DNA from: a virus
Direction: 5' to 3' (one strand)
Length of the DNA: 41,448 nucleotides
Virus record (IMG/VR): IMGVR_UViG_3300032307_000519
Coordinates: 1 to 41,448 of that record
In this document: in pieces, positions 22,641 to 30,111 of the stretch
How positions within the stretch are numbered: position 1 is the first letter of the stretch
How the letters are laid out: each line of letters starts with the position of its first letter
Position numbers and translations under genes: made by a program
The notes under the pieces: generated by a model
What the model was told of the DNA's origin: nothing
The model's database searches: none
The model's input: only the letters and a program-made list of their open reading frames with translations

Positions 22641-23240
22641 TTATTTTATTTTTTTCAAAACTTCTTTAACACTTTCAAAAAGAAGTTCTTTATTATATTC
22701 ACCACAATCAATCAACATTGGTCTTGGGTAATGATTAAACACTGTTCCTTCAAAATTTCTTTCACAATCTTTCTTATTTTTTTTCAATATTAATGAATAT
22801 TCTTCTTCTTTACCGCCATACACTGGATGGTCTTTACCTAAAAAAATAACTCTACCTAGTTTTTCACTATCAAAAATATATAAAATATTATCTTTAGGAA
22901 AACCAGTATTCCATGATATTTTTTTACCTTTAGCTCTCTTCAATTCAATCCAAACAACCCAACCGTCAATTATAACAATAAAATCCGGTGTTTTTTGAGA
23001 GCCAAATGGTTGATATAGAAATAAAAATTTTCCTTTATAAACATCAGAAAATTTAAGTTTTTCCAATTTTTTAATAGTATCCCAATTTTCATCTTTCTTA
23101 ATAACTTCACTAAAATTTTCATTTAAAAGAAAACTTTTAAAGTTTTTTTCATGTGAATTATTTTTAAATTCATTACTCTCATTAGAGTATGAATTTTTTA
23201 AAAAATTAACAAATTTTACTAAATTTTTATTTTTTTCCAT
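22641..23240 (-). CDS. PD-(D/E)xK restriction endonuclease-like protein
   Basis: 199 residues. The segment SQKTPDFIVIIDGWV...IELKRAKGKK puts Pro85-Asp86 and Glu99-Leu-Lys101 in the spacing of the PD-(D/E)xK nuclease core. The Lys-rich N-terminus may bind DNA. It is the first gene of a two-gene unit with the methyltransferase, the usual layout of type II systems, though no sequence specificity can be read. Promoter at 23262-23291 with an about 20-base leader. Confidence 0.75.
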   Translation of the reverse strand: MEKNKNLVKFVNFLKNSYSNESNEFKNNSHEKNFKSFLLNENFSEVIKKDENWDTIKKLEKLKFSDVYKGKFLFLYQPFGSQKTPDFIVIIDGWVVWIELKRAKGKKISWNTGFPKDNILYIFDSEKLGRVIFLGKDHPVYGGKEEEYSLILKKNKKDCERNFEGTVFNHYPRPMLIDCGEYNKELLFESVKEVLKKIK

Positions 23241-23261
23241 AGTTTATTTATTTCTAATATA

Positions 23262-23291
23262 CAAAGATAACCATAAATTTCAATCAAACAA
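23262..23291 (-). promoter_or_regulatory. Promoter of the restriction-modification pair
   Basis: Minus strand TTG, 19 bases, TATCTTTG, about 21 bases before the ATG at 23240. Confidence 0.7.
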
Positions 23292-23298
23292 AAAAAAG

Positions 23299-23369
23299 TT
23301 GTCCCTGATGGATTCGAACCACCATTATCTGAACCAAAATCAGATGTCCTGCCTTTAGACGAAGGGACA
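23299..23369 (-). tRNA. tRNA-Gln (anticodon TTG)
   Basis: Acceptor TGTCCCT/AGGGACA, discriminator A, stem TCTGA/TCAGA with loop TTTTGGT, T-arm GGTGG-TTCGAAT-CCATC. Confidence 0.94.
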
Positions 23370-23372
23370 ATA

Positions 23373-23412
23373 TGGAGCGTAGTGGGGCTGCAGTCCCCTG
23401 AGGCACCTACGC
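23373..23412 (-). ncRNA. 40-base tRNA-like mini-hairpin ending in CCA
   Basis: Minus strand GCGTAG pairs with CTACGC; inside, GGGG and CCCC enclose the 7-base loop ACTGCAG. The 3' stem is followed by T and then CCA. This is the outline of an acceptor stem plus one anticodon-like arm, without D- and T-arms. It sits between tRNA-Asp and tRNA-Gln. May be a spacer fold. Confidence 0.35.
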
Positions 23413-23429
23413 AAGTTACTCCTCTTTAG

Positions 23430-23502
23430 CGGCTCCAACGGGATTCGAACCCGTACCACACGGCGTGACAAGCCGGCATTGTAGCCATTCAACCATGGAG
23501 CC
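23430..23502 (-). tRNA. tRNA-Asp (anticodon GTC)
   Basis: Acceptor GGCTCCA/TGGAGCC, discriminator G, loop TTGTCAC, T-arm ACGGG-TTCGAAT-CCCGT. Confidence 0.94.
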
Positions 23503-23507
23503 AAAAG

Positions 23508-23580
23508 AGCGGGTGGGGGTAATCGAAACCCCGTCTACTGGTTGGAAGCCAGTCATAATAAGCCGTTATACGACACCCGC
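23508..23580 (-). tRNA. tRNA-Gly (anticodon TCC)
   Basis: Acceptor GCGGGTG/CACCCGC, discriminator U, stem ACTGG/CCAGT with loop CTTCCAA, T-arm GGGGT-TTCGATT-ACCCC. Confidence 0.94.
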
Positions 23581-23737
23581 AGTTTGGGTGGAATCAGAGG
23601 CCTTCTGTCCACCGAGACCTCGTCGTTGACTTTCGTCAGAGCGTACCGAGACACTTTTTAAAAACCCCATCTTCGTCGGATTAACGGACCGACTGCCATA
23701 TCGGAGGTGGGGGTTGTCCTGTTAATTCAGAACCTCG
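23581..23737 (-). ncRNA. Candidate pseudoknot-containing spacer RNA
   Basis: 157 bases without a gene. On the minus strand GAGGTC (23616-23621) pairs with GGCCTC (23597-23602), and GGTGGA (23608-23613) pairs with TCCACC (23587-23592): the order gives an H-type pseudoknot. A GNRA hairpin TGAC-GAAA-GTCA precedes it, and a branched ACCCC...GGGGT domain with GTCGG/CCGAC inside is further 5'. Confidence 0.42.
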
Positions 23738-23810
23738 TGGAGCGGGAGAGAATCGAACTCTCATAAAACGATTTTCAGTCGTTCACCTTGACCACGTTGG
23801 TAACCGCTCC
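23738..23810 (-). tRNA. tRNA-Phe (anticodon GAA), second copy
   Basis: Acceptor GGAGCGG/CCGCTCC, discriminator A, stem AACGA/TCGTT with loop CTGAAAA, T-arm GAGAG-TTCGATT-CTCTC, D-stem ACC/GGT. Its body is unrelated to the first tRNA-Phe. Confidence 0.9.
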
Positions 23811-23883
23811 ATATTTCGTTTGCTAATATACAAACTTTTTTGTTGTTCCGGTAAAAATAATACTGATTTATACCGAATTAATG

Positions 23884-23957
23884 TAGCCCCTGTGTGAATC
23901 GAACACACGACCTATTGTTTGTAAGACAATCGCTCTAAACCACTGAGCTAAGGGGCT
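23884..23957 (-). tRNA. tRNA-Val (anticodon TAC)
   Basis: Acceptor AGCCCCT/AGGGGCT, discriminator A, stem ATTGT/ACAAT with loop CTTACAA. Confidence 0.95.
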
Positions 23958-23963
23958 AAGTTG

Positions 23964-24038
23964 TGGAGATGGTCGTAATCGAAACGACCTCAGAAACATT
24001 GCAAGTGTTTCTCGCCAAGCCTTGGTACATGCACCCCC
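23964..24038 (-). tRNA. tRNA-Ala (anticodon TGC)
   Basis: Acceptor GGGGGTG/CATCTCC includes the G3-U70 pair that alanyl-tRNA synthetase reads; discriminator A; stem AAACA/TGTTT with loop CTTGCAA. The D-arm is weak. Confidence 0.9.
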
Positions 24039-24045
24039 ATCATAG

Positions 24046-24122
24046 TCGAGTAGGCAGGATTCGAACCTGCGAGTTCTCTTGCTCCCAAAGCAAGCGGGGT
24101 AACCGGACTCCCCAACTACTCG
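24046..24122 (-). tRNA. tRNA-Pro (anticodon TGG)
   Basis: Acceptor CGAGTAG/CTACTCG, discriminator A, stem CTTGC/GCAAG with loop TTTGGGA, T-arm GCAGG-TTCGAAT-CCTGC. Confidence 0.94.
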
Positions 24123-24130
24123 TTATTAAG

Positions 24131-24205
24131 TTCTCACGGTTGGAATCGAACCAACGACCTTTTGTGTATCAGACAAACGCTCTAAACCAACTGAGCTACG
24201 TGAGA
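24131..24205 (-). tRNA. tRNA-Ile (anticodon GAT)
   Basis: Acceptor TCTCACG/CGTGAGA, discriminator A, stem TTTGT/ACAAA with loop CTGATAC, T-arm GTTGG-TTCGATT-CCAAC. Confidence 0.95.
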
Positions 24206-24212
24206 ATGTTAG

Positions 24213-24286
24213 AGCCTCCAGTCGGAATCGAACCAACGACCTACTGATTACAAATCAGTCGCTCTGACCTACTGAGCTATGGAGGC
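24213..24286 (-). tRNA. tRNA-Thr (anticodon TGT)
   Basis: Acceptor GCCTCCA/TGGAGGC, discriminator U, stem ACTGA/TCAGT with loop TTTGTAA. Confidence 0.95.
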
Positions 24287-24292
24287 TTGTTG

Positions 24293-24364
24293 CACGTCTG
24301 GAGAATTTCGAAATCCCGACACCTTCTTTTGGAGAGAAGTGCTCTGCCCCTGAGCTACAGACGT
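24293..24364 (-). tRNA. tRNA-Trp (anticodon CCA)
   Basis: Acceptor ACGTCTG/CAGACGT, discriminator G, stem CTTCT/AGAAG with loop CTCCAAA. T-stem has one mismatch. Confidence 0.92.
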
Positions 24365-24368
24365 GTGT

Positions 24369-24827
24369 TTATTTTTTCCTTGATTTACCCGCATATGTCG
24401 GGGTTTGTGAATGACAATTAGGACAAAGAAATCTCAGATTTTCAATTCTATTATCGTCATTTATACCATTCTTATGGTCTAAATGTAATGATAAATCATT
24501 TCCCTCCCATTGCCCACTATTATTACATTTTTCGCATATATAATCAATTATTTTATTATTAATAATTCTTTTTTTAAGATGTTGTCTTGGAAACTGAGAA
24601 TTCTCACAAAAAACATTTTCATCATTATGTCTTCTTTTTTTAGAACCCTCACCAAAGTAATTATACTTTGGGATTTCTAACCCAAGTTCCATTATTTTTC
24701 GTTTAATGTTCCGATATCCCCCGGAACCATTAGGTTGTAATCCAAATGAAAGAATAACTTCTCTCATTGATTTTGATGAAGATAATACTTCAAACATTTG
24801 TTCTTTTGTTACTCCTGATAATTTCAT
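24369..24827 (-). CDS. HNH endonuclease inside the tRNA array
   Basis: 152 residues. N-terminal helix-turn-helix-like part (MREVILSFGLQPNGSGGYRN) is followed by a basic linker and the HNH core: YICEKCNNSGQWEGN, HLDHKNGINDDNRIENL and FLCPNCHSQ (four zinc Cys, catalytic HLDH). It lies between tRNA-Trp and tRNA-Lys and does not interrupt either, so it is a free-standing mobile endonuclease. Confidence 0.9.
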   Translation of the reverse strand: MKLSGVTKEQMFEVLSSSKSMREVILSFGLQPNGSGGYRNIKRKIMELGLEIPKYNYFGEGSKKRRHNDENVFCENSQFPRQHLKKRIINNKIIDYICEKCNNSGQWEGNDLSLHLDHKNGINDDNRIENLRFLCPNCHSQTPTYAGKSRKK

Positions 24828-24903
24828 AATTCATTTATTAATAAATATCAGAAAAATTAGTAAAGTTCACCTGAACGTATGTTTTACCACCTAATTAAAA
24901 AAG

Positions 24904-24978
24904 TGACCCCGGTGGGACTCGAACCCACGACTCCCTCATTAAAAGTGAGGTGCTCTAAACCTGCTGAGCTACGAAGTC
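24904..24978 (-). tRNA. tRNA-Lys (anticodon TTT)
   Basis: Acceptor GACTTCG/CGGGGTC with two G-U pairs, discriminator A, stem CCTCA/TGAGG with loop CTTTTAA. Confidence 0.93.
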
Positions 24979-24987
24979 ATTAAATTG

Positions 24988-25059
24988 CGGTGATGGGGAA
25001 TTTCGAAATCCCGACCCTCTGATTAACAATCAGATGCTCCACCTCTGAGCTACATCACC
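24988..25059 (-). tRNA. tRNA-Asn (anticodon GTT)
   Basis: Acceptor GGTGATG/CATCACC, discriminator G, stem TCTGA/TCAGA with loop TTGTTAA. Confidence 0.94.
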
Positions 25060-25095
25060 ATTTTCCCAATACGTCAAAGAACCATTTCTAACACC

Positions 25096-25131
25096 AAAAA
25101 AAAACCCTGAACTTTTTGTAGTCCAGGGTTT
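25096..25131 (-). terminator. Strong intrinsic terminator of the 25.15-25.29 kb transcript
   Basis: Minus strand AACCCTGGACT...AGTTCAGGGTT followed by nine T's. Confidence 0.88.
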
Positions 25132-25153
25132 CCTTATATATTTGATGATACGA

Positions 25154-25267
25154 TTACATCTTATTAAGAACCCTGAACTTACGGCAATCCTGCCCCTTAA
25201 TCGTAAACCACGATTGGCCCACGTTTGTCGGGAGATTACTTGCGTTATGTTTTGAGTTCTGTTTCAT
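25154..25267 (-). CDS. Short basic protein (37 aa)
   Basis: Starts MKQNSKHNASNLPTNVGQSW and ends QDCRKFRVLNKM. The frame is open, with a canonical promoter 30 bases upstream and a strong terminator downstream, so the transcript is real by sequence logic. The same RNA has hairpins (AATCGT...ACGATT), so it could instead be a non-coding RNA or a dual-function one. Basic and Cys-poor; no family recognised. Confidence 0.45.
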   Translation of the reverse strand: MKQNSKHNASNLPTNVGQSWFTIKGQDCRKFRVLNKM

Positions 25268-25296
25268 TGTTTTCTTATTAAATATCAATTGTTTTA

Positions 25297-25327
25297 CAAA
25301 AGTACTACTATTTTTGAGTTATGTCAA
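25297..25327 (-). promoter_or_regulatory. Promoter of the 37-residue gene / small RNA
   Basis: Minus strand TTGACAT, then TACTTTTG with 20 bases after TTG, followed by TAAAAC. Divergent from the plus-strand gene at 25383. Confidence 0.82.
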
Positions 25328-25382
25328 GTTTTTTTTCATTTTAGTTTCAAATTTTAAATAAAATTATTACTATTTACATAAT

Positions 25383-26048
25383 ATGAATACTAGTGAATTA
25401 CAAATAAAAAGATTAATGGACACTGTTGTTAAAATGTTATCTGTAATTGACGCAGATGGTATAACATTGCGTTTAACAGGTGAAGAAAAAAAATCATTTC
25501 ATTACAAAAAAGTACCTGTCTATACAATAGACAACCCTAAAAACTTACCATACACCCATGAAGCTCTCTCAGGTTACATTGATGAAGAAATACATTCGTT
25601 AAGAAAATTTTTTCCTGAGGTTAACGTAGCTCCTCAATTTTTATATTATTTAGATTGCGATGGTTTATATATTCCACAAAAAAGTTTAAATGAAATTAAT
25701 AGTTGTCTTGTGGGAAAACCATTTAAATTAGATTCCCAATATGAACGTAAAAAAATAACGATTGAAGGTCGTTTTTCTAAAGACTTTTATTTTGAAGTTG
25801 ATGCCGAAATGATTGTCATAGACGTTAATTTATTAGTTAAATCTATGGAAATAACATTAGATGGTGAAGTTTACTATGGATTTGATGAAGATGAAATACT
25901 TGACATACTTCACGATAAGTTTGACCACCATATTGATGAGCTAATATGGGGATGTCTAACTGAGGATATAACAAACAACAAATCTTTCGTTGATTTTAAC
26001 TGGATGGGTTGGCATGTGAATACTAACTATATGTTACCTTACTCCTGA
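25383..26048 (+). CDS. Hypothetical protein (221 aa), plus strand
   Basis: Acidic soluble protein with several DxDxD-like segments (VIDADGITL, YLDCDGLYI, FDEDEILDILHDKFDHHID). No family recognised. A possible plus-strand TTG-N17-TATTTTTG box lies near 25290-25317 but its spacing is short. It overlaps the 3' end of the convergent gene at 26039 by 10 bases. Confidence 0.65.
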   Translation: MNTSELQIKRLMDTVVKMLSVIDADGITLRLTGEEKKSFHYKKVPVYTIDNPKNLPYTHEALSGYIDEEIHSLRKFFPEVNVAPQFLYYLDCDGLYIPQKSLNEINSCLVGKPFKLDSQYERKKITIEGRFSKDFYFEVDAEMIVIDVNLLVKSMEITLDGEVYYGFDEDEILDILHDKFDHHIDELIWGCLTEDITNNKSFVDFNWMGWHVNTNYMLPYS

Positions 26049-26596
26049 ATAATAAGTGTTTCTAAATCCACAACAACACCAGTCTTATAGGTAATTTCTT
26101 CTGTAAAAATTTCATCAATAATTTCCTTCACTTCACTTTCAATTTCAAATCCAATAGATTGGTCGTTAAGAGCTTGTTTTAAATCACGAACTCCTTCATC
26201 TGTCATTACTAAATCCACCTCACCACCCGGTAAAATATAAACATCTACTTTAAAATATTCCCCATCTTCTTGGTCTATTATTTTAGCTTTGAAATCAAAA
26301 CTGTATCCACCTGAAAAGTTATATCGGTCTGTTTTGAAGGTTTTCTGTAATAGTTCTTCAGTCAATTTAACCGATTGTTCCCTACCCAAGAAATCCCTTA
26401 ATAATTCAATAAGGATATTAAAGTCTTTTTCCCACACATCAACTTCAAAGAAATCCATAATCATATTATCAATATGTGGTTGTTCGCCTTTCCTAACTTG
26501 TTTCTCAAACAATTTCTTAATCAAATTTTTAAAATTTGGTTTATCCAACTCTTCCTTCAAAAATTTATTTTGTTCTTCTGATATTAGGTATTTCAT
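26039..26596 (-). CDS. Hypothetical protein with LISEEQ N-terminal tag
   Basis: 185 residues. MKYLISEEQNKFLKEELD matches the ITEEQ-type start of other proteins here. The rest is mixed helix and beta with acidic patches (YFKVDVYILPGGEVDLVMTD). No family recognised. Convergent overlap with the plus-strand gene. Confidence 0.62.
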   Translation of the reverse strand: MKYLISEEQNKFLKEELDKPNFKNLIKKLFEKQVRKGEQPHIDNMIMDFFEVDVWEKDFNILIELLRDFLGREQSVKLTEELLQKTFKTDRYNFSGGYSFDFKAKIIDQEDGEYFKVDVYILPGGEVDLVMTDEGVRDLKQALNDQSIGFEIESEVKEIIDEIFTEEITYKTGVVVDLETLIIQE

Positions 26597-26608
26597 ATTA
26601 CATAAATA

Positions 26609-27181
26609 TTACCCTTCCAAAAAGGATAACACCTTTTCTTTAACTCCAAGTTGTTTGATACCCTCATTGTTCAAAGGTGTTAAAACAAAGTTATCAAGTC
26701 CCCATTCGTGTTCATATTCCATTGAGTAATGTAGTCCGGTCTTTCCCATATCCAAATCATCAATTGCAACCCAATGTGTAACTTCGGGATGTTCCTTTAA
26801 CCATTCTTGAATTTGTACACTTCTTGTTCCTTCCAAATCCCAATTTCGGTGCCAGGTAACTTTTTCACCATCAATTGTATTGGTTGTAAAATCAATTGGC
26901 CGTTTGATGATACCTTGTTTTTCGTAGTAATCACCCATCTCTTCAACTGAACACCAAACTTTCCAATCGGAAGATACAACGATTTCTGCGCCAGTCTGTT
27001 CCAAGATTTCATTCAATACTTTGATTGCCTTCTTGTCAAAGTTATCAAAACGAGCATCAAGAGGCATTGTCATTACTGATTGACTCAATTTTTTTCTATA
27101 CTTTTTTTGTTTCTTAAATCGTGACCCCCAGTTATTGGATAGACAGATAACTCCATCGTGGTCTAAAAATATTACTTTCAT
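26609..27181 (-). CDS. HAD-fold phosphatase (HAD domain of RNA-repair type)
   Basis: 190 residues. HAD motif I is FLDHDGV (Asp7, Asp9), motif II is VVSSDWK, and motif IV is VAIDDLDMG. The size and the HWVAIDDLD late motif fit the stand-alone HAD domains seen in phage and plasmid nucleic-acid repair systems. Such enzymes remove phosphates from nucleotides or polynucleotide ends; the substrate here is unknown. Its ATG overlaps the TGA of the upstream 56-residue gene. Confidence 0.82.
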   Translation of the reverse strand: MKVIFLDHDGVICLSNNWGSRFKKQKKYRKKLSQSVMTMPLDARFDNFDKKAIKVLNEILEQTGAEIVVSSDWKVWCSVEEMGDYYEKQGIIKRPIDFTTNTIDGEKVTWHRNWDLEGTRSVQIQEWLKEHPEVTHWVAIDDLDMGKTGLHYSMEYEHEWGLDNFVLTPLNNEGIKQLGVKEKVLSFLEG

Positions 27182-27348
27182 TTTTTCTTTGAGTATTTTT
27201 CCCTGTTGGAAAGTTTCCTGTCAGGGTCGTATTTGTATTTGATGTCAACAGAAATCGGGCCGTTCTTGAACTTATCCAAATCATAAGTCCAAACAGCAAT
27301 GGTCTCGTCCGTTTCGTAGGTTCTTGTAAATTTAGTTTTGTCGCTCAT
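27178..27348 (-). CDS. Small basic protein (56 aa)
   Basis: MSDKTKFTRTYETDETIAVW then YDLDKFKNGPISVDIKYKYD and a Lys-rich end. Translationally coupled to the HAD gene by ATGA. A near-consensus promoter (TTG, 19 bases, TATCTTAG) is upstream. No family recognised. Confidence 0.62.
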   Translation of the reverse strand: MSDKTKFTRTYETDETIAVWTYDLDKFKNGPISVDIKYKYDPDRKLSNREKYSKKK

Positions 27349-27373
27349 AAGGGAGCTAAGATACGAAATTATT

Positions 27374-27781
27374 CTAACTTGGCAAAATAATTAATGGAAC
27401 AAAATCTTTTGATGGGGTAAATTCTAAGTTATCAACAACGACAGGCATATCAATACTAAAGAATTTAAGGAATTCCTCAATGTCATGACCTATTTGAACT
27501 GAAAACTCATACCATCCTTTATTAACACGGTCTCTCCCAATTATTTTTTCTTTATTACCAAACGCACATAAGTAATAATTAACCATACCTTCACCATTAA
27601 CCAATTTAACCGATACAAAAAGGTGGTCTTTCATTTCACCAATACTTATTAACTGAGCAACTTTATCTATATGAAATTGATAATAACCCTTTTGAGGTTT
27701 TTCACTGAAACTAACACGGTGGTCATAACCAAAAGTTTTACCCTCAAGAAATTTATTTATCCCGTTAAGTTCTTTATTCAT
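27374..27781 (-). CDS. Hypothetical protein (135 aa)
   Basis: Beta-rich: GYYQFHIDKVAQLISIG, LFVSVKLVNGEGMVNYYL, GWYEFSVQIGHDIEEFLKFF. No family recognised. Overlaps the lipoprotein gene by 4 bases. Confidence 0.6.
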   Translation of the reverse strand: MNKELNGINKFLEGKTFGYDHRVSFSEKPQKGYYQFHIDKVAQLISIGEMKDHLFVSVKLVNGEGMVNYYLCAFGNKEKIIGRDRVNKGWYEFSVQIGHDIEEFLKFFSIDMPVVVDNLEFTPSKDFVPLIILPS

Positions 27782-28206
27782 CGTCTAACACCAGGTTTAG
27801 AATTACCTCTCTGTGGTTCATTATTTCTTTTATAATGAGTTACATTTGGTTTAGGAGTGTTAATGGTCGGTGAAGGATTGTTGTGTTGTGGTGGAGGTGG
27901 TGGTAATGGTAGTGTCGTCTGTTGATAGTTATAGTTTGAATAATAATTGTTGTTTCTATTATAGTAGTTATAGTCAGGATAGTTGTTGTAATATGTTACA
28001 GGTAATACAGTTCTGTTACCATAATAATCCTCACTTGATACTGTTCTTTCCTTTGGTTCGTGATTAGTTACCCAAAACTCTTCAGTCCTGTTCCAATACA
28101 TCTCATCATCTTCAGGTCTTGTTCTGTCATCAGTTAGATTTTCAAAACTAGTACAAGATGTGAATAATAAGATAAAAAATAATATGTTAATATTTTTCAA
28201 TTCCAT
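27778..28206 (-). CDS. Lipoprotein with Asn/Tyr- and Pro-rich mature part
   Basis: 142 residues from the ATG at 28206. Lipobox LLFTSC. The mature protein has a run rich in Tyr and Asn (YYNNYPDYNYYNRNN) followed by a PPPPPP segment and a basic end; low complexity, likely disordered. It overlaps the end of the upstream metallopeptidase-like gene by 20 bases. Envelope role inferred only from the signal. Confidence 0.6.
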   Translation of the reverse strand: MELKNINILFFILLFTSCTSFENLTDDRTRPEDDEMYWNRTEEFWVTNHEPKERTVSSEDYYGNRTVLPVTYYNNYPDYNYYNRNNNYYSNYNYQQTTLPLPPPPPQHNNPSPTINTPKPNVTHYKRNNEPQRGNSKPGVRR

Positions 28207-29230
28207 AAACACGACCTAAATTTCTTTTTAATTTTTTACCAGCTTTGTTAATTCTTGGTTCATACATTTTAAACAACTCGTAAATACTATTTGTTTTCTC
28301 TATATTTTGTGGAACAGGTTTACCACTTTGTTTAGCAATTTGTCTATACTGTTTCATATAGAACTTATGTAAATTACTTAAATGATAAACAAGAGTATCC
28401 TCACCACTTCTTTCTTTGATAACATCTACCAACCCGTCAAAAAACTTGTCAGCGTTAAACTTTTCCATTTTATCAGCTGCAATCCAATAAGGTGATTTTG
28501 TAAACTCTTCGGGTGTCATCTTAAATGATTTAGAATAAGCTTCTTGTGACATAGCATTCAATTCATATGGTTCAGAATAATAAACCAAATCTAAAAATTC
28601 ACTATAATATTTGAAAATCTTTTTAGGGACATTCGGATTAATTCCACCCGCAAATGTTTTTGTTAAATCAATCTCACCCTTACCTGTTGACTCCCATCTT
28701 TTGTAAAACTCATATAGATGTAACATTTCGTGAGTAATACTATCCCTTAAATCATCAATCAAATCACCAATATCTTCAGGTTCAAATGTAGGTGTTATTA
28801 AAACTTCAACTTCCATTTTACCTATGATAGTTTTATTAATTTCTTTCAGTATTTTTTCAGGTATTTCAAGTGATGGAAGTTTCATATAAGATTCACCTTC
28901 AGATTCTTTTTTAATCTGATACATCGCTCCACCTGTTCTAAACTTAGCATTACTATTCGGTTTTTTCACATAGCCAAATTTAATCTCAATGTCCATCCCT
29001 TCAACAGGAAACTCAATAAATGAATCCGGGTCTGACTTAACAACTTGTTTCATTGTATTATAATCTAAATTAATTGACTCCAAATCATTTTTTTTATTGA
29101 ATGTCATATCTTCAACAATTGGCGTAACTTCATTAAGAACAATATTAATATATGGAATTGTCGCACGACTAACACCTAAATCTTCATTCAGTAATCGTTT
29201 ATATTGTTCTTCCGTAATAACAACTTTCAT
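28187..29230 (-). CDS. HEMLH zinc-metallopeptidase-like protein with ITEEQ tag
   Basis: 347 residues. It starts MKVVITEEQYKRLLNEDLGV. The motif SITHEMLHLYEFYKRW, near residue 166, aligns in place and context with HELLH of the gene at 8739-9833 (L-x-x-x-YKR after the motif). The C-terminal half is helical. Likely paralogues; peptidase activity unproven. Start of an operon with the next two genes: its ATG overlaps the stop of the gene at 29230. Confidence 0.68.
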   Translation of the reverse strand: MKVVITEEQYKRLLNEDLGVSRATIPYINIVLNEVTPIVEDMTFNKKNDLESINLDYNTMKQVVKSDPDSFIEFPVEGMDIEIKFGYVKKPNSNAKFRTGGAMYQIKKESEGESYMKLPSLEIPEKILKEINKTIIGKMEVEVLITPTFEPEDIGDLIDDLRDSITHEMLHLYEFYKRWESTGKGEIDLTKTFAGGINPNVPKKIFKYYSEFLDLVYYSEPYELNAMSQEAYSKSFKMTPEEFTKSPYWIAADKMEKFNADKFFDGLVDVIKERSGEDTLVYHLSNLHKFYMKQYRQIAKQSGKPVPQNIEKTNSIYELFKMYEPRINKAGKKLKRNLGRVYGIEKY

Positions 29231-30111
29231 TATAACAATGTATTAACTAAATTTTTAAATTCTTCTTTATTTTGTTCTATCCAATTTAAAATATCAGGTC
29301 TAATCTTACCACCATAAGGGCCAAAAATCTTGGCAACTTCCTCATCTCTTTGACTTACCTCCAAATATTCTTTACGTTCTTCATCACTTACTATTGGTTT
29401 AATAATATCAAAAGAACTTCCTTTTTTGATAAAAACATCTGACGAAACTCTTAACTCGTTGGAACCCAATTTTCTAGGTTTTCTTATATTACTAGCATCT
29501 GAAAACAATTCAACCGCATTTTCTTTTGTTAAATAATATGTCTTTAACCTATCCTCAGATTCAAATGTAATAGATGTTATATCAACAAGTATTTTTCTTA
29601 AAATTTCTTTTTTATATTCAGTCAAACTATCGTCATTAACCAAAAATAAATTGGTTCCTGTCATATCATATTTTGATAGAGTATTTTTTATATCCATAAC
29701 CGCATCTACACCCAATCCATTTAATGCTGTTGTGAAACCTCCTATTGATGGACTTTCAGTGTTGTCGTTTAAAAATTTTTGTTCAACCTCACCCTGATTT
29801 ATTTTATAATCCCAAATACCACTTTTACTTTCATTGAGTGTTCCATTAAATAACCCAGCCATCAATCCTTCAATTGCGTGCCCTCTAATCTCTTTATACT
29901 TAACAATACGATTAATGTAATCTTCAAATCTTAATCGGTTAACAACATTTAAACTATTCAAATCAACATCTTGTCCCCAATTATAATTTAATCCATAAGC
30001 ATCTAAAATGTCTTGAATAACAATAACCGCCTCCTGTTTAACAATAGGGATAGGATTGTATAGATAAAATTTATTTTTACCTTCTTCAGTTATAAGTTTT
30101 TTCTTTTTCAT
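29230..30111 (-). CDS. Hypothetical protein with LITEEG tag
   Basis: 293 residues, N-terminus MKKKKLITEEGKNKFYLYNP. The rest is helical and basic/acidic mixed, with EGLMAGLFNG and VDAVMDIKNTLSK segments. No family recognised, but the tag and operon place it with the metallopeptidase-like gene. Confidence 0.62.
   Translation of the reverse strand: MKKKKLITEEGKNKFYLYNPIPIVKQEAVIVIQDILDAYGLNYNWGQDVDLNSLNVVNRLRFEDYINRIVKYKEIRGHAIEGLMAGLFNGTLNESKSGIWDYKINQGEVEQKFLNDNTESPSIGGFTTALNGLGVDAVMDIKNTLSKYDMTGTNLFLVNDDSLTEYKKEILRKILVDITSITFESEDRLKTYYLTKENAVELFSDASNIRKPRKLGSNELRVSSDVFIKKGSSFDIIKPIVSDEERKEYLEVSQRDEEVAKIFGPYGGKIRPDILNWIEQNKEEFKNLVNTLL

Noticed and set aside
23963-24247. Plus-strand frame of 94 codons
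   Set aside because: It runs antisense through four canonical tRNAs; peptides like RIRTCEF and RLESNQRPF are typical antisense tRNA artefacts.
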